Source of the DNA: Anaerolineae bacterium
GTDB taxonomy: Bacteria; Chloroflexota; Anaerolineae; SpSt-600
DNA: 12,094 nucleotides
Assembly: GCA_028275425.1 (NCBI GenBank)
Contig: JAPWUT010000031.1
Span: forward strand, 1-12,094
Direction of reading: 5' to 3'
In this document: one piece after another, positions 5,190 through 11,988 of the stretch
Numbering within the stretch: the stretch's first letter is position 1
Layout: every line of letters starts with the position of its first letter
Notes under the pieces: model-generated
Database searches by the model: none
What the model was told of the DNA's origin: nothing
Seen by the model: only the letters and a program-made list of their open reading frames with translations
Translations under genes and position numbers: made by a program

Positions 5190-7679
5190 CTACTCCCCCC
5201 TCATTGCCTCCGCTGGTGTCACCCTCGCCGCTACCCACGCTGGATAAACCGCTGAGACCAACCCAACTATTCCCGTCACACCCAATCCAGACAACGCCGC
5301 CCACAAAAGCCCAACCCTTACACCTTGATACAGAACCAGATAGGCCACTACCCCTAAAACCACCCCTACCAGCCCGCCCACAAAACCAAGCACTGCTCCC
5401 TCCATAAGAAACAACTTAGCAACCTCACCCGTCCTCCAACCCATCGCCTTCAACACCCCTATCTCCCTCCTCCTTTCCACCACCCCAGCCAGAAGCGCAT
5501 TCCCCATCCCAGCCGCTGCAAGCCCAAACCCAACCCCCACAAGCATCCAGTGATACCCTCCTACCTTCACCAAAATATACTCCCCAAGGAGCGTCCCGGA
5601 AAGATACCCCGCCCGGTCCACAACCACCCCAACTAAAACCACTAAAAGCCCCGCACAAAGGGCGGCCGTCATCCCTGCCAAAAGGCTCCTACTCCACCGA
5701 CGAGCCACCCCCAATAGTGCATAACGGATGAAAAGAAAAGCACCCCAGGAGCGCCCCCTCAGCCGCCTCACTGGCCGATGCCGAAGGCCAGACATCTGAA
5801 GGAGGGGGATAGGCGGTACCCTCGCTGCCTCTAAGGCGGGATAGAGGCTTCCCAGAAGCGAGAGGGCCGTCACCATAAAGGGTACACCTATTAGCCAGAG
5901 AGGGGAAGGGAGGGGTTGGTGAGCCAACCTTAGTGCACCCGCTGCCAATGCTGTCCCCCCAACCCCCGCTCCGACCCCAAGCAAGAAGGTCCGCTTGAGC
6001 ACCCAGCCCATTAAAGTGGAAGAGCGCCAGCCGAGGGCCTTCTGGAGGGCCAAGACAGGCTGATGGGCCAACAGGTCAGCCCAAGCCATATCGGCGGCAA
6101 AAAGCCCTCCGGTGAGGAGGAGGACGGCAATGAGTAAGAGATGGCCAGACTGGATACGGCGGTGGTAGGATAGGGTGACATTTTTCTGGACCCATTGCTC
6201 CTCCACATAGCCGATGCCTGGGACATGGACGAGGATGCGGCGTGGGGAGGAGCCAACCATGATATCCACATCCAGGCCGGTTCTGCGGTGGATTTCAGAG
6301 GCGATAGCTTCAATCTTGCGCTGGGCAGCGGGTGTTAGCTTATCAATCCCTCCAACGCGCACACGGATAGCGCTAATGCAGTTGTCGCCGGCGATTAGCC
6401 GGGCTGCCTTCAGCGTAGTTAGGGCCAGAGGCGGCATCGGGACAGGGCCGGTTAAGGTCAGGGAAGGGCGAATGACCACTGGCTCTGTAGGCTGTCCCGA
6501 TTCGTCATACCGGATGGTGGCCAATGGAGGAATGTACATCCCCAGCGGCACTCGGTTGACTGGCTCCATGCCCACCCCAAGCCGCTCCAGACGAAACACC
6601 CCTTTTAGCTTCAAAGAGAAAGCAGTAGTTTCCTCCCGCTCCATGTGAAACGGAATTTGAGAGCGGGCCTCCAGGGTAAGTCCTTTATAAGGGAAGGGAG
6701 GGCTTGCCTCAATATACGATTGAGCCTTCTCCGGCTTAAGCATCTGGGGGAAATGAATTTGGCGACCTTTCCCTTCCCAGAGCGACTTAATAATTAGCGA
6801 AAGGTATTCCTCCGCATTAAAATGCCATTCCCCTACTACTTCAGTAGGGAGGTTCTCCAATTCGGCAGGGTCATTTCGCTTCTCCACCTCTTCTAATGAG
6901 AGTTCAGAGGGGAGCACAACACGCGAAAGCTGGATAGAAAACGTCCAACTGACGTAAGGGGTAGCGTTCAGGAGGACGGGGAGATTCTGCACATAGGTGA
7001 TAACCCCTGGGTAGGGAGATGGTGTGATGAAAATAGGTTCCTCGTCCGTCAGATACCCACCCTCTATAATAGCCTGGTCCAGGCCTACCAGTCGGGCCTC
7101 TTGCTCCGGCTCTACAAAGCCAAGAGGATAAAGGACTCCGAACCCTACATTATATGCGCCTTTGCCAAGGCATTTCGGGAGAAGCAAATCTTCAAATCTC
7201 ACCTCCTTACTTTTGGGTCGGATGACCTTATAACATTGGCCATGGTAAATCTCGCGAACCAGGCCATTATCAATTGTGAGGGTGGTATCCTCTAAATAAA
7301 CACCTGGATCAGTGAGATTTTCCCAAGGAATTACTCCAGGGCCAGGGATTATGTAAGTCAGCAACCCCTCTGGCGCTGCTATCTCTACCCCTGGGATGGC
7401 TTTTATCGCTTCATATTGGGCGATAGAAATACCGCCGGCGAGGTTGGAGAGGAAATTCGGCTCCACCAGGCCGTATTTGGTCTCTACAGCTGAGCGGGCA
7501 CCAGCAGGCCGAACCAGAATATCGTAAGTAGTACGCCAGTAATTACTCAAGTCCTGGTCAGCTACAAGGGCAATGGACTCTGAAGCCTGTCCAATCAGAA
7601 TTACATTCAGACTCAGGACCAACAGCCCTGCTATTAGAAGCCTATTACCTCTATACCGGATGTACAAATTGCTCCTCAT
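5190..7679 (-). CDS. FtsX/MacB-type ABC permease with a very large extracytoplasmic domain
   Basis: An 829-residue membrane protein. One helix at about 13-30 is followed by a soluble region of about 480 residues, then helices at roughly 512-530, 563-583, 592-613, 664-686, 710-732, 757-784 and 789-813. Two FtsX-type segments are recognisable: Y-P-A-L-E-A-A-R (613-620) ends the first and Y-P-A-W-V-A-A-R-V-T-P-A-E-A-M (812-826) the second, while R-R-R-E-I-G-V-L-K-A-M-G (736-747) is the cytoplasmic coupling segment. With the ATPase it should form a MacB-type exporter or mechanotransmitter. The soluble domain is about twice that of MacB and has Cys149 and Cys170, which could form a disulfide. The ATG at 7679 has a weak ribosome-binding site; a TTG at 7667 after GAGGAG is a plausible alternative start. 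The start lies inside a truncated nucleotidyltransferase gene. Confidence 0.88.
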   Translation of the reverse strand: MRSNLYIRYRGNRLLIAGLLVLSLNVILIGQASESIALVADQDLSNYWRTTYDILVRPAGARSAVETKYGLVEPNFLSNLAGGISIAQYEAIKAIPGVEIAAPEGLLTYIIPGPGVIPWENLTDPGVYLEDTTLTIDNGLVREIYHGQCYKVIRPKSKEVRFEDLLLPKCLGKGAYNVGFGVLYPLGFVEPEQEARLVGLDQAIIEGGYLTDEEPIFITPSPYPGVITYVQNLPVLLNATPYVSWTFSIQLSRVVLPSELSLEEVEKRNDPAELENLPTEVVGEWHFNAEEYLSLIIKSLWEGKGRQIHFPQMLKPEKAQSYIEASPPFPYKGLTLEARSQIPFHMEREETTAFSLKLKGVFRLERLGVGMEPVNRVPLGMYIPPLATIRYDESGQPTEPVVIRPSLTLTGPVPMPPLALTTLKAARLIAGDNCISAIRVRVGGIDKLTPAAQRKIEAIASEIHRRTGLDVDIMVGSSPRRILVHVPGIGYVEEQWVQKNVTLSYHRRIQSGHLLLIAVLLLTGGLFAADMAWADLLAHQPVLALQKALGWRSSTLMGWVLKRTFLLGVGAGVGGTALAAGALRLAHQPLPSPLWLIGVPFMVTALSLLGSLYPALEAARVPPIPLLQMSGLRHRPVRRLRGRSWGAFLFIRYALLGVARRWSRSLLAGMTAALCAGLLVVLVGVVVDRAGYLSGTLLGEYILVKVGGYHWMLVGVGFGLAAAGMGNALLAGVVERRREIGVLKAMGWRTGEVAKLFLMEGAVLGFVGGLVGVVLGVVAYLVLYQGVRVGLLWAALSGLGVTGIVGLVSAVYPAWVAARVTPAEAMRGE
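5502..5538 (-). other. G-tract cluster, possible G-quadruplex in permease coding strand
   Basis: On the minus strand five runs of at least three G fall within 37 bases (5534-5538, 5529-5531, 5523-5525, 5508-5510, 5502-5505). Three have 2-3 base loops; one loop is 12 bases, longer than the usual 7, so only an extended-loop quadruplex is possible. It lies in a wider G-rich coding-strand stretch, about 5200-5690. Confidence 0.35.
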
Positions 7680-7803
7680 TCATCTCAACAACGATGTCCA
7701 AATCAGCCGTCAGGCGAGTCATGCCATAGGACATTCCGGCGAAAGCGCCGATGATAGCATATGAAATGTCCAGGTACAACTCAAAAGGGCTTTCTTCAGC
7801 CAT
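7651..7803 (-). pseudogene. Truncated nucleotidyltransferase (N-terminal 50 residues only)
   Basis: A short frame that begins with an ATG overlapping the stop of the upstream small gene by 8 bp and stops after 50 codons. Residues 17-40 carry the hallmark of minimal nucleotidyltransferase/AbiEii-like domains: I-I-G-A-F-A-G-M-S-Y-G (17-27), then R-L-T-A-D-L-D-I-V-V (30-39), so Gly19 and the first two metal-binding aspartates, Asp34 and Asp36, are present. After N-E-E-Q (42-45) the frame runs into five unrelated residues and a stop, while the permease begins in another frame at the same point. The third acidic residue and the whole C-terminal part, normally over 100 further residues, are gone and were not found elsewhere in the window. 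It is almost surely non-functional as an enzyme. Assignment rests on motif reading alone. Confidence 0.7.
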
Positions 7804-8011
7804 GTTGCAATCTCTCAAACATAAGGATGGTGAGTTCGTAATCGGAGAGTTGGGGATAGAGGCGGCGCAGCCGGGCGCGTACGTTGTCCAGCCAAAGTAT
7901 CTGCATCTCTAAGAGTGTCTGGATTCGGCGCCCTGGCGACAAGCGCATCAGCAGGCGAATTTGCTGCCCATCGGCAGGCTCCAGATGTCTCCCTGTTCCC
8001 TCTGAGGCCAT
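7796..8011 (-). CDS. Small helical protein, partner of the truncated nucleotidyltransferase
   Basis: A 71-residue soluble protein. The first 30 residues are polar and Arg-rich; residues 30-67 look like two amphipathic helices (L-L-E-M-Q-I-L-W-L-D-N-V-R-A-R-L-R-R, then L-S-D-Y-E-L-T-I-L-M-F-E-R-L) joined by a Y-P-Q-L-S-D turn. Short proteins ending R-x-x-P-x-L-S-x-x-E-L are often encoded just before nucleotidyltransferase genes in pairs resembling toxin-antitoxin modules; that link is from memory of genome layouts, and the function is unknown. The ATG at 8011 is supported by a GGAGGT ribosome-binding site at 8017-8022 and by a good promoter upstream. It overlaps the remnant's start by 8 bp (ATGGCTGA), the usual layout for a coupled pair. 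Other frames across this stretch have no comparable signals. Confidence 0.7.
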   Translation of the reverse strand: MASEGTGRHLEPADGQQIRLLMRLSPGRRIQTLLEMQILWLDNVRARLRRLYPQLSDYELTILMFERLQHG

Positions 8012-8083
8012 AAAACACCTCCGCTTCCTATCCTAAGACGCCCAAGCCAACGCGCCGTTAACGTGTTTGGGAGCATCAATTCT

Positions 8084-8111
8084 ATTGTAGTCAGCTCATC
8101 GCCCTTGTCAA
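8084..8111 (-). promoter_or_regulatory. Sigma-A/70-type promoter for the minus-strand operon
   Basis: On the minus strand a perfect -35 TTGACA (8106-8111) and a near-perfect -10 TACAAT (8084-8089) are separated by 16 bp. The start of transcription would be near 8077, giving a leader of about 66 bases before the ATG at 8011. No other promoter of this quality was seen before the ABC genes, so it may drive those as well. Confidence 0.7.
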
Positions 8112-8141
8112 AATTAACCGGAGTTCGTGCTTTTTGCGGGC

Positions 8142-8170
8142 TTGCTTTCCTCGCCCTCAAGTTTTATAAT
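8142..8170 (+). promoter_or_regulatory. Promoter for ftsK, with very short leader
   Basis: A perfect -10 TATAAT (8165-8170) and a partial -35 TTGCTT (8142-8147) are spaced 17 bp apart. Transcription should start near 8177, only about 11 bases before the ATG, so the leader would be little more than the purine-rich ribosome-binding site at 8177-8187. It is divergent from the promoter at 8084-8111. Confidence 0.65.
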
Positions 8171-8187
8171 GAGAAAGGGGGGAGGAG

Positions 8188-10251
8188 ATGGCTAAAAAGG
8201 CGAAGGGGCAAGCCAAAACTTTGAAGCTTTCTTTAATATTCCGGCCCGATGTTCTGGGCACAATTTTTGTCTTGCTCAGCCTTTTCACCCTGTTCAGCCT
8301 CCCTCCTTCCCAAAAAGGCACCCTCACAAGCCAGTGGCTAAGGATATTGAGCCTCGCCTTCGGCTGGGGTGTTTTCTTATCCCCAGTAATCATAGGAGCT
8401 ACAGGGGTCCTGTTACTGCTCTACAAGGCGGCAAAGGTTTCAAAGAAGGAGTTGCTCCGCCTCTTAGCCGGCTGGGCCTTCTTCTTCCTCCTGCTGGCAG
8501 TCATCCATTCCCTCTTCGCCTCACCCGACCCCAAAGGTTACGCTGCCAAGGGCAAAGCAGGCGGGTATGTAGGCTTGCTCATCGTTGAAGCGCTAAACAC
8601 TGCTTTGGGTCCTGTCGGGGCTATCTTGTTCATCCTCCTTTTGCTCACTGCCTCCTTCTTCGTCGCTCTTGGCCTACCTTTGTCCAAAGTCGTGGAATCG
8701 TTAAAGGTGTTCCTCGCCGAAGTTCGTGATACGATTAGGTTCTGGAGGCTGAGGAAGCCTGCTCCTGCCGTCCAGCCCCAGAGGCCGGAAGAGGCCACTT
8801 ACCTTACCCCAAGGATTATAGGGGAAAAGCAACGCTGGCAACTCCCCCCAATCCACGAAATCCTGGAAGATTACACGGAAAAGGAGATAGAAGAAGCCGA
8901 AATACGCCGCAAAGTCCGAATCATTGAAGAAACCCTGGCAGGGTTCGGGATACCGGCTAAGGTGGTTGAAGTTAACCGCGGACCGACTGTAACCCAATTT
9001 GGGGTTGAGCCCGGCTTTGTGGAGAAGAAGGGCCCCGACGGCCGACCGATAAGGGTCAAAGTTAAGGTTTCCAGGATAAAGGCCTTGGCCAACGATTTGG
9101 CCCTTGCCCTCTCCGCCGCCCCAATCCGAATTGAGGCCCCCGTCCCCGGCCGCTCCTACGTGGGCATTGAGGTCCCCAATACCGAATTCTCCCTCGTTTC
9201 CCTCAAGGGGGTCATGGAATCGGAGGAATTTCGCCGCAATGAATCCCGGCTCAAAATCGCCCTTGGGAGGGATGTCTCCGGCCAGCCCGTTGTAGCCGAT
9301 TTGGCTTCAATGCCCCACTTGCTTATCGCCGGGGCCACCGGCTCCGGTAAAAGCATGTGCATAAACTCCATGGTCACTTGCTTGACTTGCATCAATACCC
9401 CTGAAACCCTCCGCCTTATCCTGGTGGACCCCAAACGTGTGGAGTTGGTTCATTTCAACGGCCTCCCTCACTTGGCCCTGCCGGTGATAGTAGACGTGGA
9501 AAAGGTCCTGGAAGCATTCCGCTGGACCCTGAACGAGATGGCCAGGCGTTACAGGCTCTTCTCTCAAGAGGGGGCGCGCAATATAGAGGAATACAACCAG
9601 AACGCAGCCTCACGAGGCCAGGAAATCCTACCCTACCTTGTGGTAATCGTGGATGAGTTGGCCGATATCATGCTCATGGCCCAGGAAGAAGTGGAAGGGA
9701 TGATAACGAGGTTGGCTCAGCTGGCAAGGGCCACCGGAATTCACTTGGTCATCGCTACTCAAAGGCCAAGCGTTGATGTAATCACCGGCTTAATAAAGGC
9801 CAACTTCCCGGCCCGGATAAGCTTTGCCGTCACCAGCCAAGTGGATTCAAGGGTGGTTTTGGATACAGCCGGGGCCGAGGACCTCTTGGGTAAGGGTGAT
9901 ATGCTCTTCATGCCCCCAGACTCCACCCGGCTAATCCGAATCCAAGGGTGCTACGTTTCCCCGAAGGAGATAAAGCGCTTGGTAGAGTTCTGGAAGGCCC
10001 AAGGTCCCAGTGAACCCCTCTTCCCGAGGGTATTGCAGGAGCCTTTACCAATCACTGCACCAACCAGCTATAGGCCACAGGCCGAGGAGGATGACCTTTT
10101 GGATGAGGCTGTAAAGCTCCTCCAGGAGCATGGCAAAATATCCATCTCTTTCCTCCAAAGGAAGCTGAGGATAGGCTACAACAGGGCCGCACGGCTCATG
10201 GAGCTTATGGAGGAGAAAGGCTTACTGAGCCAAAGGAAGGAGGAAAGTTGA
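8188..10251 (+). CDS. ftsK: DNA translocase FtsK/SpoIIIE
   Basis: A 687-residue membrane-anchored DNA pump that moves chromosome ends through the division septum. The N-terminus has hydrophobic segments at about 20-40, 50-83, 90-112 and 126-165, fitting the usual four-helix anchor. A short linker (about 170-225) leads into the alpha/beta motor: Walker A G-A-T-G-S-G-K-S at 382-389, P-K-R-V-E-L after strand 2, Walker B V-V-I-V-D-E ending at Asp489-Glu490, and A-T-Q-R-P-S-V-D. The last 65 residues form the gamma winged helix (L-Q-R-K-L-R-I-G-Y-N-R-A-A-R), which reads chromosome polarity sequences and contacts XerD in well-studied bacteria. The linker is short, as in SpoIIIE-type proteins, unlike E. 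coli FtsK (over 1300 residues). The ATG follows a long purine-rich ribosome-binding site. It appears complete. Confidence 0.96.
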   Translation: MAKKAKGQAKTLKLSLIFRPDVLGTIFVLLSLFTLFSLPPSQKGTLTSQWLRILSLAFGWGVFLSPVIIGATGVLLLLYKAAKVSKKELLRLLAGWAFFFLLLAVIHSLFASPDPKGYAAKGKAGGYVGLLIVEALNTALGPVGAILFILLLLTASFFVALGLPLSKVVESLKVFLAEVRDTIRFWRLRKPAPAVQPQRPEEATYLTPRIIGEKQRWQLPPIHEILEDYTEKEIEEAEIRRKVRIIEETLAGFGIPAKVVEVNRGPTVTQFGVEPGFVEKKGPDGRPIRVKVKVSRIKALANDLALALSAAPIRIEAPVPGRSYVGIEVPNTEFSLVSLKGVMESEEFRRNESRLKIALGRDVSGQPVVADLASMPHLLIAGATGSGKSMCINSMVTCLTCINTPETLRLILVDPKRVELVHFNGLPHLALPVIVDVEKVLEAFRWTLNEMARRYRLFSQEGARNIEEYNQNAASRGQEILPYLVVIVDELADIMLMAQEEVEGMITRLAQLARATGIHLVIATQRPSVDVITGLIKANFPARISFAVTSQVDSRVVLDTAGAEDLLGKGDMLFMPPDSTRLIRIQGCYVSPKEIKRLVEFWKAQGPSEPLFPRVLQEPLPITAPTSYRPQAEEDDLLDEAVKLLQEHGKISISFLQRKLRIGYNRAARLMELMEEKGLLSQRKEES

Positions 10252-10276
10252 CTTCTTCCCCACCGCAGGATAAAAT
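10248..10276 (+). promoter_or_regulatory. Promoter for the DAO/macro-domain operon
   Basis: TTGACT (10248-10253) and TAAAAT (10271-10276) are spaced by 17 bp, one mismatch each from the sigma-A consensus. The -35 box contains the ftsK stop codon (10249-10251). Transcription should start near 10283, leaving a leader of about 23 bases that carries AGGAGGT at 10293-10299. Confidence 0.65.
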
Positions 10277-10305
10277 GAAACAAGTCAATTGCAGGAGGTA
10301 AGCCC

Positions 10306-11457
10306 ATGGTTCCACCGAAAGCCAATGTGGTCATAATAGGAGCAGGAGTAAATGGCCTCAGCACCGCATACCACCTTGCCCTCAAAGGCGTCAAGGACAT
10401 CGTAGTCGTGGAAAAAGAGAAGTTCATTGCCGCAGGTTCCACAGGCCTTTCGGCTGGAGGCATCCGCCAGCAGTTTTCCACCGAAGTCAACATAAGGATG
10501 GCCATGTACAGCGTGAAAAAGTTTGAAAGGTTCAAAGAAGAGATGGACGAGGACATAAGCTTCCACCAAGTTGGCTACCTCTTCCTGCTCACAGACCCCG
10601 AAGATGTGGAGCTTTTCCGGCAGAGCTACAACCTTCAACGCAGCCTCGGCTTAGAGGTGGAATGGCTTGGGCCTGATGAAGTCCGCAAACGCTGGCCCTA
10701 CATAAACACCGAAGATGTCCTGGCCGCCACCTATTGCCCCACTGACGGGTATGCCGACCCCTATTCTGTGGCCAACGGTTATGCTAAACAAGCCCGCCGC
10801 CTCGGCGTCAAAATTGAGCTTGAGACCGAGGTCACCGGAATAAAGGTTGAAGGCGGTAAAGTCAAGGGGGTTGAAACCACTAAAGGCCCGATTGAGGCCC
10901 CGATTGTGGTGAACACTGCCGGCCCTTACGCCCGCCTAATCGGCAAGATGATAGGGGTTGATATACCGGTTGACCCCTACCGGCGCCAAGTCTTCATCAC
11001 CGATGCTTTCCCCGATATACCGCCTGATTGGCCAATGACCATTGACTTCAAGTATCACTGGTACATGCGTAAAGAGGGGCCGGGTTTGCTCATGGGGATG
11101 AGCGATATGACCGAGCCCCCAAGCTTCAACATGAACGTAGACTGGAGCTTCATGGAGAAGGTGGTTGAGCACGGAGTAAAACGCATCCCAATCCTGGAGA
11201 AAGCCCGGATTATGCGGGGCTGGGCAGGCCTTTACGAGGTCACCCCCGATAGCCAGCCAATCATAGACAAAATTCCGGGGATTGAAGGCTTCTACTGCGC
11301 CGTCGGTTTCAGCGGGCACGGTTTCATGCTCTCCCCGGCCACAGGCCTTGTGATGTCCGAACTAATCACCGAAGGCAAGGCCGTAACCTTTGATATCACG
11401 GAATTCCGCTACAACCGGTTCACCGAAGAAATTAAAGGGGAAAAGCACGTGATTTAG
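10306..11457 (+). CDS. FAD-dependent oxidoreductase, DAO family (sarcosine oxidase beta-like)
   Basis: A 383-residue flavoprotein of the D-amino-acid oxidase/glycine oxidase/sarcosine oxidase family, which oxidises secondary or primary amines next to a carboxylate. The N-terminal Rossmann motif is G-A-G-V-N-G (12-17), with Glu36 at the end of strand 2 for the FAD ribose. The family stretch G-S-T-G-L-S-A-G-G-I-R (44-54) follows, and the C-terminal part has G-W-A-G-L-Y-E-V-T-P-D (305-315) and G-F-S-G-H-G-F (334-340). Gly308 lies where monomeric sarcosine oxidase has the cysteine that binds FAD covalently, so FAD is probably held non-covalently. No partner subunits lie beside it, arguing against a heterotetrameric sarcosine oxidase. 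In an anaerobe it would more likely be a dehydrogenase. The ATG has AGGAGGT 6 bases upstream and its own promoter. Substrate not predictable. Confidence 0.9.
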   Translation: MVPPKANVVIIGAGVNGLSTAYHLALKGVKDIVVVEKEKFIAAGSTGLSAGGIRQQFSTEVNIRMAMYSVKKFERFKEEMDEDISFHQVGYLFLLTDPEDVELFRQSYNLQRSLGLEVEWLGPDEVRKRWPYINTEDVLAATYCPTDGYADPYSVANGYAKQARRLGVKIELETEVTGIKVEGGKVKGVETTKGPIEAPIVVNTAGPYARLIGKMIGVDIPVDPYRRQVFITDAFPDIPPDWPMTIDFKYHWYMRKEGPGLLMGMSDMTEPPSFNMNVDWSFMEKVVEHGVKRIPILEKARIMRGWAGLYEVTPDSQPIIDKIPGIEGFYCAVGFSGHGFMLSPATGLVMSELITEGKAVTFDITEFRYNRFTEEIKGEKHVI

Positions 11458-11460
11458 GCC

Positions 11461-11988
11461 ATGGGTGAGATACTGATTCTTAAGGGCGATATTACCGCTG
11501 TGGAAGCCGATGCCATAGTCAATGCCGCCAACAATAGGTTATGGATGGGTGGAGGCGTAGCGGGGGCCATAAAGAGGGCCGGTGGCGAGGAGATAGAGCG
11601 CGAGGCCATCTCCAAAGGGCCGATAAAGGTCGGTGAAGCGGTGGCTACAGGGGCCGGCCGCCTCAAAGCCCGTTATATTATTCACGCTGCCGCTATGGGC
11701 TACGACGACCAAGGCCGAATGATTCCCCCTACCCGCGAGTCCATCCGGAACGCCACCTTAAACAGCCTCCTTTTAGCCGAGAAGCTCGGCCTTAAAAGCA
11801 TAGCCTTCCCCGCTTTGGGGACAGGCGTCGGAGGCTTTCCAGTGAAGGAAGCGGCAACCATAATGGTCCATGCTACCCATGAGCACTTGGCCAAGGGTAG
11901 CAATCTGGAAAAAGTAATCTTCGTCCTCTTCGGGGACGAGGCGTATCAAGCCTTTGAGGAGGCTCTTAAGGAGGCTTCTGGAGGGTGA
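11461..11988 (+). CDS. Macro domain (ADP-ribose binding/hydrolase) protein
   Basis: A 175-residue stand-alone macro domain. Key parts are L-K-G-D-I-T with Asp10 for the adenine, A-I-V-N-A-A-N-N (18-25) with Asn24, G-G-G-V-A-G-A-I (30-37) lining the ADP-ribose pyrophosphate, and the second loop G-T-G-V-G-G-F (120-126). These are the features of Af1521/MacroD/YmdB-like proteins that remove ADP-ribose from proteins or hydrolyse O-acetyl-ADP-ribose or ADP-ribose 1''-phosphate. The start lies 3 bp after the stop of the FAD oxidoreductase, with no good ribosome-binding site in reach, so translation is probably coupled. The downstream HEAT-repeat gene overlaps its end. There is no ADP-ribosyltransferase in view, so the target is unknown; specificity between hydrolase classes cannot be read from the motifs. 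Confidence 0.92.
   Translation: MGEILILKGDITAVEADAIVNAANNRLWMGGGVAGAIKRAGGEEIEREAISKGPIKVGEAVATGAGRLKARYIIHAAAMGYDDQGRMIPPTRESIRNATLNSLLLAEKLGLKSIAFPALGTGVGGFPVKEAATIMVHATHEHLAKGSNLEKVIFVLFGDEAYQAFEEALKEASGG

Noticed and set aside
5188..5304. Longer N-terminus for the ABC ATPase starting at 5304
   Set aside because: The added 39 residues are Gly/Ser-rich, overlap the permease coding region, and the ATG at 5187 has a good ribosome-binding site and family-like start.
4498..7679. Codon-usage evidence for recent transfer of the ABC transporter
   Set aside because: Spot checks (for example use of ATA for Ile) showed mixed usage in both the transporter and neighbours; without counting I cannot support it.
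7815..8160. Alternative minus-strand frames across the small helical gene
   Set aside because: They lack suitable ribosome-binding sites; the frame ending at 7796 has the good site, promoter distance and the 8-bp overlap with the next gene.
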